A DNA stretch of 21,648 bases, from assembly GCA_035063785.1 (NCBI GenBank), contig JAPSFS010000018.1, forward strand, positions 1 to 21,648, in the 5' to 3' direction. Under the pieces are notes generated by a model. It was not told where the DNA came from, did not search any database, and saw only the letters and a program-made list of their open reading frames with translations. Source of the stretch: Comamonas_C sp026954015 (GTDB taxonomy: Bacteria; Pseudomonadota; Gammaproteobacteria; Burkholderiales; Burkholderiaceae_C). The translations under genes and the position numbers were made by a program. Every line of letters starts with the position of its first letter. Positions within the stretch are counted from its first letter, which is position 1. Of the stretch, positions 15,380-21,648 are shown in pieces.

Positions 15380-15406
15380 AGTCTACGGCGGCGGGCACCG
15401 GATAAT
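15380..15406. promoter_or_regulatory. Back-to-back -10-like hexamers for dacB and tsaB
   Basis: On the plus strand GATAAT (15401-15406) matches five of six -10 bases and ends 8 nt before the tsaB ATG. On the minus strand TAGACT (15385-15380) matches four of six and ends 7 nt before the dacB ATG. Neither has a good -35. With such spacing both transcripts would begin at or within a few bases of the start codon. Only 42 bp separate the two genes, so room for a conventional leader is limited on either side. Confidence 0.4.
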
Positions 15407-15414
15407 CACCCCCC

Positions 15415-16107
15415 ATGCACCTGCTCGCCTTCGACACCAGCACCGAGCACCTGAGCGTCGCGCTGCAGGCGGGCGAGCGCGTGTACACGCACGACGGCGC
15501 CGGGGGCGCGCAGGCCTCGCACACGCTGATTCCAGCGGTGCAGGCGCTGCTGGCGCAGGCACAACTGCGCCTGCAGGCGCTGGACGCCATCGTCTTCGGG
15601 CGCGGGCCCGGCGCGTTCACCGGGCTGCGCACCGCGTGCGCGGTGGCGCAGGGGCTGGCGTTCGGGGCGGACGTGCCGGTGCTGCCGGTCAATACGCTGC
15701 TCGCGCTGGCCGAAGAGGCGCGCGCGGCGCACGGCTGCACGCGGGTGGTGGCGGCCCTCGACGCGCGCATGGACGAGGTCTACGCGGCCACCTGCGACTG
15801 GCAGGGCGATGCCGCGGGCTGGCGCATGCAGGGCGGGGTCACGCTGGCCGCGCCCGAGGCCATCGTGGTGCCCGCCGGTTACGTGCTGGCGGGCAACGCG
15901 CACGCGGTGTACGGCGCCCGCCTGGCGCCACAGGCGGCGCACGTCGGCGCGCTGCCCACGGCCCGTGCGCTGTTGCGCCTGGCCCCGCAGTTGATCGCCA
16001 CCGGGCACGCGGTGGCGGCCGACGCGGCGCTGCCGCTGTACGTGCGCGACAAGGTGGCGCAAACCACGGCCGAGCGCGCCGCCGCGCGGGAAAGGCAGCC
16101 GCTGTGA
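15415..16107 (+). CDS. tsaB: tRNA threonylcarbamoyladenosine biosynthesis protein TsaB
   Basis: TsaB is the dimerisation partner of TsaD in the complex that makes t6A at position 37 of ANN-decoding tRNAs. The 230-residue product has the ASKHA-fold opening MHLLAFDTSTEHLSVAL and the family motif GRGPGAFTGLRTA (GPGSFTGLR in E. coli). The C-terminal half is Ala-rich and less conserved, as usual. There is no Shine-Dalgarno sequence before the ATG at 15415, and a GATAAT hexamer ends eight bases upstream, so the mRNA may be leaderless. Its stop overlaps the rimI start by four bases. TsaD, TsaC and TsaE are encoded elsewhere. Confidence 0.95.
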   Translation: MHLLAFDTSTEHLSVALQAGERVYTHDGAGGAQASHTLIPAVQALLAQAQLRLQALDAIVFGRGPGAFTGLRTACAVAQGLAFGADVPVLPVNTLLALAEEARAAHGCTRVVAALDARMDEVYAATCDWQGDAAGWRMQGGVTLAAPEAIVVPAGYVLAGNAHAVYGARLAPQAAHVGALPTARALLRLAPQLIATGHAVAADAALPLYVRDKVAQTTAERAAARERQPL

Positions 16108-16577
16108 GCAGTGCGACCGCGGCCACCACGCTGGAGGCGGGCTTCACGCCGCTCGCGCTGCGCCACCTGGACGCCGTGATGGCGATCGAGCAGCGCGCCT
16201 ACACGCAGCCCTGGTCGCGCGGCAACTTCCTCGATTCGATCAACGTCGGCTACCAGTGCCAGGGGCTGATGGCGGGCGAGCACCTGCTGGGGTACTTCGT
16301 GGCGATGATGGGTGTGCAGGAGGCGCACCTGCTGAACCTCACCGTGGCGCCCGAACACCAGCGCCAGGGCTGGGCGCGCGTGATGCTGGACGCGCTGGCG
16401 CTGTGGGCACGCGGCCAGGGCGCCAGGGCGCTGTGGCTGGAGGTGCGCGTGGGCAACGACCGCGCCCGCGCGGTCTACGCCGCGCACGGCTTTCGCACCG
16501 TGGGGCTGCGCCGCGGCTACTACCCCGCCGCGCAGGGGCGGCGCGAAGATGCGGTGGTGATGTGCCTGACGCCATGA
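16104..16577 (+). CDS. rimI: Ribosomal protein bS18-alanine N-acetyltransferase RimI
   Basis: This GNAT-fold acetyltransferase acetylates the N-terminal alanine of ribosomal protein S18. The start is a GTG that overlaps the tsaB stop as GTGA, preceded by GGAAAGG; no ATG fits before the conserved fold. The 157-residue product shows LTVAPEHQRQGWARVML, the acetyl-CoA-binding Q-R-Q-G-W-A motif, then LEVRVGNDRARAVYAAHGF and GLRRGYYP, all typical of RimI. The tsaB–rimI pair is conserved in many proteobacteria. Its own stop overlaps the next start as ATGA. Confidence 0.93.
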   Translation: MSSATAATTLEAGFTPLALRHLDAVMAIEQRAYTQPWSRGNFLDSINVGYQCQGLMAGEHLLGYFVAMMGVQEAHLLNLTVAPEHQRQGWARVMLDALALWARGQGARALWLEVRVGNDRARAVYAAHGFRTVGLRRGYYPAAQGRREDAVVMCLTP

Positions 16578-17269
16578 CACTCGACGCCCGCCAGCGCGCG
16601 ATGCTCGCCGAGATCGGCGTGCGGGTATGGCAGCCGGCGCCCGCGGCCGCTGCGCCCGCCACGGCTGCGGCGCCCGCCGCACGCACCGCGCCAGCGCCCG
16701 CTCGCCCACCAGTGCCGGCCCCCGCACCACGCAGCCCCGTGGCCGCGCCCGCCGCCTCCACCCGGTCCACCACCACGGCTGCCTACCGCATGAACCCGCC
16801 GCAGGCGCTGTACCCATCGGTCGGCCATGCGCCCGCGGCAGCACAGGCGCACTGGCTCATCGTGCTCGACAGCCCCACCCCCGCCGACCCCGGCGCGGGC
16901 GACGCCGGGGCGCTGCTGCACAAGATGCTGGGCGCGATGCAGTTGCACGGCGACGCGGGGGTGTTCGTGAGCACGGTAGAGCGCGCACGCGCGCACGAGG
17001 CTGCCGCGTCGCGCGCCGCGCTGGCGCAGGCGCTGCAAACGCTGCGCCCGGCGGTGGTGCTCGCGCTCGGGCTCGCGGCCGCGCGGGCGCTGCTGGACGA
17101 CCCCGCGCCGCTGGAGCCACTGCGTGCCGCCACGCACGAACTGCCCGGCGGCACGCCGCTCGTGGTGAGCTACGCGCCCGCCTACCTGCTGCGCGCGCCA
17201 CGGGCCAAGGCCGGTGCCTGGGCGGACCTGCAGCGCGCGATGGCGCTCGCCGGTCGCGCGCTACCATAG
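16574..17269 (+). CDS. Degenerate uracil-DNA glycosylase-like protein (family 4 fold, motifs lost)
   Basis: This 231-residue protein starts at the ATG at 16574, overlapping rimI by four bases. After about 20 residues comes an Ala/Pro-rich linker to about residue 70, then a domain related to family 4 uracil-DNA glycosylases. DAGALLHKMLGAMQL corresponds to the usual VGQAGRLLDNML region, VVLALGLAAARALL to the LG-AAA-LL helix, and YAPAYLLRAPRAKAGAWADL to the HPAYLLR-P--K--AW-DL end. However, the GEAPG catalytic loop reads DSPTP, the conserved His of HPAYLLR is Ala, and the whole protein contains no cysteine, so the 4Fe-4S cluster cannot form. It is probably not an active glycosylase. Annotation pipelines are likely to call it uracil-DNA glycosylase from synteny and fold. 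Confidence 0.72.
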   Translation: MTLDARQRAMLAEIGVRVWQPAPAAAAPATAAAPAARTAPAPARPPVPAPAPRSPVAAPAASTRSTTTAAYRMNPPQALYPSVGHAPAAAQAHWLIVLDSPTPADPGAGDAGALLHKMLGAMQLHGDAGVFVSTVERARAHEAAASRAALAQALQTLRPAVVLALGLAAARALLDDPAPLEPLRAATHELPGGTPLVVSYAPAYLLRAPRAKAGAWADLQRAMALAGRALP

Positions 17270-17286
17270 CTGCCCGAGGGAGTGCC

Positions 17287-18273
17287 ATGCTCAACATCTT
17301 TTCGCTGTCCAACGGTCGGCTCGTCCAGGAGGAAATCGACTCGCTGGACGAGCTCGCGCGCTTCCATCCGGTGTGGGTGGACCTGGAATCGCCCACGCGC
17401 CAGGAAAAGCGCTGGGTCTCGCAGCACTACGGCCTGTCGATCCCCGAGGACGCGATGGACGACGACATCGAGGAGTCGGCGCGCTTCTACGAGGAAGACA
17501 ACGGCGAGCTGCACATCCGCAGCGACTTCCTGATCGACGACGACGACGACCCACGCTCGGTGCGCGTGGCCTTCATCCTGAACCAGCACAACACCGAGCT
17601 CAAGAGCTGCGGCGTGCTGTTCTCGATCCACGAGGAGGACGTGCCGGTGTTTCGCCTGGTGCGCATGCGCGCGCGCCGCGCGCCGGGCCTGATCGAGGAC
17701 GCCAAGGAGGTGCTGCTCAACCTCTTCGACACCGACGTGGAGTATTCGGCCGACACGCTCGAAGGCATCTACGACGAGCTCAAGAAGGTGAGCACGCAGG
17801 TGCTCGAAGGCAATATGACGGACACGCACGCGCAGCAGGTGCTGGCCGACATCGCCTGGGAGGAGGACCTCAACGGCCGCATCCGCCGCAACATGCTCGA
17901 CACGCGCCGCGCCGTGAGCTTCATGATGCGCAGCCGCATGCTCAACGCCGAACAGTTCGAGGACGCGCGCCAGATCCTGCGCGACATCGAATCGCTCGAC
18001 AGCCACACGCAGTTCCTGTTCGACAAGATCAACTTCCTGATGGACGCGACCGTCGGCTTTCTGAGCATCAACCAGAACAAGATCATCAAGATCTTCTCGG
18101 TGGCAAGCGTCGCGCTGCTGCCGCCCACGCTGATCGCCAGCGTCTACGGCATGAACTTCCGGTACATGCCCGAGCTGCAGTGGGAGCACGGCTACCTCTA
18201 CGCCATCGTGCTCATGGTGGCGAGCGCGCTGGTGCCGATGCTCTATTTCAGAAAGCGCGGCTGGCTCACCTGA
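17287..18273 (+). CDS. corA: CorA-type magnesium/cobalt transporter
   Basis: CorA is a pentameric inner-membrane channel for Mg2+ (and Co2+, Ni2+). The 328-residue product has the long acidic cytoplasmic funnel domain (including DDDDDP near residue 84 and many Glu-rich helices), a long coiled helix, then two C-terminal membrane segments. The selectivity motif Gly288-Met-Asn290 sits in VYGMNFRYMPEL between them, and the basic tail ends FRKRGWLT. GAGGGAG (17276-17282) is a strong ribosome binding site for the ATG at 17287. It lies 17 nt after the UDG-like gene and is probably cotranscribed with tsaB–rimI. Its stop overlaps the convergent nucleosidase gene by 8 bp. Confidence 0.95.
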   Translation: MLNIFSLSNGRLVQEEIDSLDELARFHPVWVDLESPTRQEKRWVSQHYGLSIPEDAMDDDIEESARFYEEDNGELHIRSDFLIDDDDDPRSVRVAFILNQHNTELKSCGVLFSIHEEDVPVFRLVRMRARRAPGLIEDAKEVLLNLFDTDVEYSADTLEGIYDELKKVSTQVLEGNMTDTHAQQVLADIAWEEDLNGRIRRNMLDTRRAVSFMMRSRMLNAEQFEDARQILRDIESLDSHTQFLFDKINFLMDATVGFLSINQNKIIKIFSVASVALLPPTLIASVYGMNFRYMPELQWEHGYLYAIVLMVASALVPMLYFRKRGWLT

Positions 18274-19024
18274 GATCGGTGAAGGCGCGCAGCAGCGCGT
18301 GGATCAGCCGGTCGGAGTAGCGGCTTGCCACCTCGCGCACGAAGCGCGTGAAGTCCCTGTGTGCCGCGTCGTCGGCGCGGTCCGAGATCGTGCGCACGAT
18401 GGCGCAGGGCACGCCGTAGTCACCGCAGACCTGCGCCACCGCCGCGCCTTCCATCTCCACCGCGAGCGGGTTGTACCCGGCGGCGCGCAGCCCCGCGCGC
18501 AGCGCATCGGACTCGGCGGCCGTGGAGACGAAGCGGTCGCCACTCACGATCAGGCCGTGGTGGATCTGTAGTCCAGGGGTGGTTTCATGGTCATTTTGGT
18601 CTGTGGCGCCCGGCAGACAAGCGCGGGCAGCTCTCAGAATCAGAGTGCTGAGCACACTGTCGCAATCGAGCAGCGTGCGCCCGGTGCCAGGCAGCTCCCA
18701 GCGCGGAAAGATGGGCGAAGCGTCCATGTCGTGCTGCAGCATGTGCTCGGCCACGACCACGTCGCCCACGCGCACCTCGTCACCCAGGCCCCCGGCCACG
18801 CCCGTGAAAACGAGCTGGCGCGCGCCGAAACGCTCGATGAGCAGCGTGGCCGTGATCGCCGCCGCCACCTTGCCTATGCCCGAAAGCGCCAGCACGACCG
18901 GCTGACCGTGCAGCGTGCCGCTGTGAAACTGCCGCCCGCCATGCACGCTCTCGCGCGGCGCGGCCAGCGCCGCCGCAAGCCCGCCCTGCTCCTCGGGCAG
19001 CGCACTCAGGATGGCGATCGTCAC
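18266..19024 (-). CDS. mtnN: 5'-methylthioadenosine/S-adenosylhomocysteine nucleosidase with repeat-derived insertion
   Basis: MtnN cleaves adenine from methylthioadenosine and S-adenosylhomocysteine, clearing by-products of polyamine, autoinducer and methylation reactions. The 252-residue protein shows Glu12 in SALPEEQGG, SGIGKVAAAITATLL, FTGVAGGL, GLIVSGDRF, Glu192 in AVEMEGAAVA and Asp215 in RTISDRADD. E. coli has the equivalents at 12, 174 and 197, so about 18 extra residues lie between Glu12 and Glu192. They coincide with residues 129-153, encoded by repeat copy D and by codons unusual for this genome (ATT, AGA, GCT, TGT, ACA, CAA, AAT, GGA, CTA). The start is a GTG at 19024, 10 nt after the fadD stop. 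All catalytic residues remain, so the enzyme is probably active. Confidence 0.9.
   Translation of the reverse strand: MTIAILSALPEEQGGLAAALAAPRESVHGGRQFHSGTLHGQPVVLALSGIGKVAAAITATLLIERFGARQLVFTGVAGGLGDEVRVGDVVVAEHMLQHDMDASPIFPRWELPGTGRTLLDCDSVLSTLILRAARACLPGATDQNDHETTPGLQIHHGLIVSGDRFVSTAAESDALRAGLRAAGYNPLAVEMEGAAVAQVCGDYGVPCAIVRTISDRADDAAHRDFTRFVREVASRYSDRLIHALLRAFTDLR
18589..18634 (-). repeat. Dispersed 46-nt palindromic repeat, copy D, inside mtnN
   Basis: Read on the reverse strand, this segment begins AGAGCTGC, contains GCGCTTG and ends CAAAATGACC. It aligns without gaps to copy B (29/46), A (28/46) and C (26/46). It lies wholly within the coding sequence and is read without a stop, encoding about residues 131-145 of the nucleosidase. 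The arms are more degenerate than in B and C, as expected if the copy is now under protein-level constraint. Confidence 0.65.
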
Positions 19025-19034
19025 CGGCGCGGGG

Positions 19035-20714
19035 TCAAGCCTTGTCGCGCAGCATGCGCCGCAGGATCTTGCCCACGGGTGACTTGGGCAGGTCGGTACG
19101 GAACTCGATCACCTTGGGGCGCTTGTAGCCCGTGAGGTTGTCGTGGCAGTACTGGCGCACCTGCTCTTCGGTAAGTGCCGGGTCCTTCCTCACGATCACG
19201 AGCTTCACGGCCTCGCCGGTCTTCTCGTCGGGTACGCCGACCACCGCGCACTCGAGCACGCCGGGCATCTGTGCCACCACGTCCTCCACTTCGTTGGGGT
19301 AGACATTGAAGCCGCTCACGAGCACCATGTCCTTCTTGCGGTCGACGATCTTGAAGTAGCCGCGCGCGTCCATCGTGCCAATGTCGCCGGTCTTGAAGTA
19401 GCCGTCGGCCGTCATGACCTTGGCGGTCTCGTCGGGCCGCTGCCAGTAGCCGGCCATCACCTGCGGCCCCTTGATCGCGATCTCGCCGGGCTGGCCGCTG
19501 GCGGTGATGTCGTTGCCGTCGTCGTCGACGATGCGCATGTACGTGCTCGAGATCGGCACGCCTATCGTGCCCGAGAATTCCTTCACGGTGACCGGGTTGC
19601 AGCTCGCCGACGGGCTGGTCTCCGACAGGCCGTAACCCTCGCAGATCGGGCAGCCGGTTTTCTCCAGCCACAGCCGGGCCACCGCCGCCTGCACCGCCAT
19701 GCCGCCACCCACCGAGACCTTCAGGTTCTTCCAGTTGACGGTGTTGAAATCCGGGTGGTGCGCCAGGCCGTTGAACAGCGTGTTCACTGCCGGAAAGCTG
19801 TGGAAGGTGTGCTTGGCAAGCTCCTTGAGCGTGGCGGGCAGGTCGCGCGGGTTCGGGATCAGGATGGTCTTGCCGCCGGTGCGCATGCCCAGCATCATGT
19901 TCACCGTGAACGCGAAGATGTGGTAGAGCGGCAGCGCGCATACGGAGGTCGGCTGCTCACCCGCGGGAATGCTCTTCATCACCGGCGCGTTCCACGCCTC
20001 GGACTGCAGCACGTTGGCGATCACGTTGCGGTGCAGCAGCACCGCGCCCTTGGAGACGCCCGTGGTGCCGCCGGTGTACTGCAGCAGCGCGATGTCGTCG
20101 GGCTTGATCTCGGGCTGGGTGAACGCCGCGCCCGCGCCCCTGGAAAGCGCCGCGTTGAAGCGCACGGCACCGGGCAGGTCGAACGGCGGCACAAGCTTTT
20201 TCACGTGGCGCACGACGTAGTTGACGATCGCGCCCTTGAGGGTGCCGAGCCGGTCGCCCATGGCGCACAGCACCACGTGCTTGACCGGCGTGCTCGCGAT
20301 GCAGGCCTGCAGTGTCGCGGCAAAGTTCTCGATGATGATGATGGCCTGTGCACCCGAATCCTTGAGCTGGTGCTCCAGCTCGCGCGGGGTATAGAGCGGG
20401 TTGACGTTGACCACCACGAAACCGGCGCGCAGCACCGCCGCCACCGCGATCGGGTACTGCGGCACGTTGGGCATCATCAGCGCCACGCGCGCGCCGCGCG
20501 CCAGCCCCAGGCCCTGCAGGTAGGCGGCGAGCTGGCGGCTCAGCGCGTCGGTTTCGCCGAACGTCACGTCCTTGCCCATGAAGCTGTACGCCACGCGATC
20601 GGCGTACTGGCCAAACGCCTGCTCCATGAGCTGCACGAGCGACTGGTACTGCGTCGGGTCGATGTCGGCGGGTACCCCCTCGGGGTAGGCGGCCAGCCAG
20701 GGGCGATCGGTCAT
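19035..20714 (-). CDS. fadD: Long-chain fatty acid–CoA ligase
   Basis: This ATP-dependent acyl-CoA synthetase activates fatty acids for beta-oxidation at the inner membrane. The 559-residue protein has the adenylate-forming signature YTGGTTGVSKG (Tyr213 onward), YGLSETSP (from Tyr361), the hinge region DGYFKTGDIG with DRKKDMVLVSGFNVYP, and the catalytic lysine Lys549 in PVGKILRR. Length and motifs fit FadD better than short-chain or aryl-CoA ligases. Two ATGs compete at 20720 and 20714; AGGAG (20727-20723) is only two bases from the first but eight from the second, so 20714 is chosen. A palindromic operator candidate precedes it. The nucleosidase gene follows after 10 nt, an operon pairing with no obvious metabolic logic. 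Confidence 0.94.
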   Translation of the reverse strand: MTDRPWLAAYPEGVPADIDPTQYQSLVQLMEQAFGQYADRVAYSFMGKDVTFGETDALSRQLAAYLQGLGLARGARVALMMPNVPQYPIAVAAVLRAGFVVVNVNPLYTPRELEHQLKDSGAQAIIIIENFAATLQACIASTPVKHVVLCAMGDRLGTLKGAIVNYVVRHVKKLVPPFDLPGAVRFNAALSRGAGAAFTQPEIKPDDIALLQYTGGTTGVSKGAVLLHRNVIANVLQSEAWNAPVMKSIPAGEQPTSVCALPLYHIFAFTVNMMLGMRTGGKTILIPNPRDLPATLKELAKHTFHSFPAVNTLFNGLAHHPDFNTVNWKNLKVSVGGGMAVQAAVARLWLEKTGCPICEGYGLSETSPSASCNPVTVKEFSGTIGVPISSTYMRIVDDDGNDITASGQPGEIAIKGPQVMAGYWQRPDETAKVMTADGYFKTGDIGTMDARGYFKIVDRKKDMVLVSGFNVYPNEVEDVVAQMPGVLECAVVGVPDEKTGEAVKLVIVRKDPALTEEQVRQYCHDNLTGYKRPKVIEFRTDLPKSPVGKILRRMLRDKA

Positions 20715-20775
20715 GGTCATGTCTCCTGCAGTGCGGTTGGTGTAGTCCGGTGCGCGATCACACCACGACCGTAAA

Positions 20776-20803
20776 AAACGAACGATCGTGCTTTTCCATT
20801 ATC
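20776..20803 (-). promoter_or_regulatory. fadD promoter -10 with overlapping palindromic operator candidate
   Basis: On the reverse strand GATAAT (20803-20798) is a good -10 hexamer without a clear -35. Just downstream, centred between 20785 and 20786, is a 20-bp imperfect palindrome (20776-20795) around the perfect core ACGATCGT, with 8 of 10 half-site positions paired. TetR-family regulators control fatty-acid degradation genes in many betaproteobacteria, and their operators are palindromes of this type and size. The weak hairpin TCCCG-N7-CGGGA (20802-20818), near the end of pntB, lacks a T-run and is not called a terminator. Confidence 0.5.
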
Positions 20804-20851
20804 CCGCTTTTTCCGGGACACCCCCGCGCAGGGCGCCACGCGCCGCGCGGC

Positions 20852-21648
20852 TCACGCCTTGAGCGCGACCAGCACTTCGTCCAGCATCTTCTTGGCGTCG
20901 CCGAAGAGCATGCGGTTGTTGTCCTTGTAGAACAGCGGGTTGTCCACCCCCGCATAGCCCGAGGCCATGGAGCGCTTCATCACGATCGACGTCTTGGCTT
21001 TCCACACCTCCAGCACCGGCATGCCGGCGATGGGGCTGCCGGGGTCTTCGGCCGCGCTGGGGTTCACGATGTCGTTGGCGCCGATGACGATGGCCACGTC
21101 GGTATCGGGGAAGTCCTCGTTGATCTCGTCCATTTCCATGACGATGTCGTAAGGCACCTTGGCCTCGGCCAGCAGCACGTTCATGTGGCCGGGCATGCGG
21201 CCCGCGACGGGGTGGATGGCGAAGCGGACTTGAACGCCCTTCTCGCGCAGCGCCTGCGTGATTTCGTATACCGTGTGCTGGGCCTGCGCCACCGCCATGC
21301 CGTAGCCCGGCACGATGACCACTTCCTTGGCCTCGCGCAGCAGCTCGGCCGTCTCGGTCGCGCTGATGGGCGTGACCTCGCCCTGCGGCTCGGCCGCGTC
21401 ACCCTTCTTGGCCGGTGCGCCGCCGCCCGAACCGAAACCGCCCGCGATCACGCTCACGAAGTTGCGGTTCATCGCGTTGCACATGATGTAGGAGAGGATG
21501 GCGCCCGAGGAGCCGACGAGCGCGCCCGTGACGATCAGCAGGTCGTTGCTGAGCATGAAGCCCGTGGCCGCCGCCGCCCAGCCCGAGTAGCTGTTGAGCA
21601 TGGAGATCACCACCGGCATGTCCGCGCCGCCGATGGCCATGATCATGT
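20852..21648 (-). CDS. pntB: NAD(P) transhydrogenase subunit beta, C-terminal part (5' end outside window)
   Basis: PntB is the membrane subunit of proton-translocating transhydrogenase, which uses the proton gradient to make NADPH from NADH. About 265 C-terminal residues are visible and the frame is open at the right edge; a full PntB has about 460. The visible part contains the last membrane segments (LNSYSGWAAAATGFML, LIVTGALVGSSGAILSYIM), a Gly/Pro/Ala linker, and the complete NADP(H)-binding domain III. That domain shows VPGYGMAVAQAQHTVYEI, HPVAGRMPGHMNVLLAEA, GANDIVNPSAAEDPGSPIAG and MKRSMASGYAGVDNPLFY, all strongly conserved in the family. The ATG near 21646 is internal, not the real start. 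fadD follows after 137 bp and has its own promoter candidate. Confidence 0.96.
   Translation of the reverse strand, partial: MIMAIGGADMPVVISMLNSYSGWAAAATGFMLSNDLLIVTGALVGSSGAILSYIMCNAMNRNFVSVIAGGFGSGGGAPAKKGDAAEPQGEVTPISATETAELLREAKEVVIVPGYGMAVAQAQHTVYEITQALREKGVQVRFAIHPVAGRMPGHMNVLLAEAKVPYDIVMEMDEINEDFPDTDVAIVIGANDIVNPSAAEDPGSPIAGMPVLEVWKAKTSIVMKRSMASGYAGVDNPLFYKDNNRMLFGDAKKMLDEVLVALKA

Noticed and set aside
17266..17282. A fifth copy of the palindromic repeat beginning ATAGCTGCC before corA
   Set aside because: Only the first eight or nine bases match; the rest is the UDG-like stop codon and the corA ribosome binding site, with no complementary arm.
20802..20818. TCCCG-N7-CGGGA hairpin downstream of pntB as its terminator
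   Set aside because: It has a five-pair stem and no T-run on the pntB strand, and it overlaps the -10 candidate of fadD.

Overview
The window is GC-rich chromosomal DNA from a betaproteobacterium, most likely a member of Comamonadaceae (Burkholderiales). The evidence is an expanded set of Bug-type solute-binding proteins, the argS–SPOR protein–dsbA order, the tsaB–rimI–UDG-like cluster, and a short palindromic repeat that I recall (unchecked) from intergenic regions of this family. It is packed with about 22 protein genes in alternating strand blocks. I see no rRNA, tRNA, CRISPR array, insertion sequence or phage gene, and no gene-free stretch longer than about 215 bases.

Layout. 1-1839 (-): lptB (cut by the left edge), lptA and a MarR regulator. 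1941-6325 (+): three Bug solute-binding proteins in a row, then a sulfatase without a signal peptide; the MarR gene diverges from this unit across a 101-bp region with a small inverted repeat. 6391-9476 (-): argS, a SPOR-domain (FtsN-like) protein and dsbA. 9598-9924 (+): a small secreted PsiF-repeat protein. 9948-11377 (-): a LysR regulator with a translationally coupled DUF2214 membrane protein. 11588-13795 (+): malate synthase G, divergent from lysR. 13933-15372 (-): PBP4-type D,D-carboxypeptidase. 15415-18273 (+): tsaB, rimI, a degenerate uracil-DNA-glycosylase-like gene and corA, the first three overlapping by 4 nt. 18266-21648 (-): pntB (cut by the right edge), fadD and an MTA/SAH nucleosidase.

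Most genes are housekeeping: LPS transport, disulfide formation, arginyl-tRNA charging, division, t6A tRNA modification, peptidoglycan trimming, Mg2+ transport, NADPH supply, and fatty-acid and glyoxylate metabolism. The accessory-looking part is the MarR / three Bug / sulfatase block, which could take up and desulfate an organic sulfate ester; that role is inference.

The most unusual observation is a 46-nt imperfect palindrome present four times (3908-3953, 11375-11420, 13810-13855, 18589-18634). The copies align without gaps at 26 to 33 identities out of 46. Two have strong stem-loops. One ends on the lysR start codon, one lies just after the malate synthase stop, one sits between two solute-binding-protein genes, and one lies in frame inside the nucleosidase gene, where it matches roughly 18 extra residues and a run of unusual codons. 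Other points are the UDG-like protein lacking its cluster cysteines and catalytic motifs, several -10-like hexamers only 7 to 9 nt before start codons, and a palindromic operator candidate in front of fadD.
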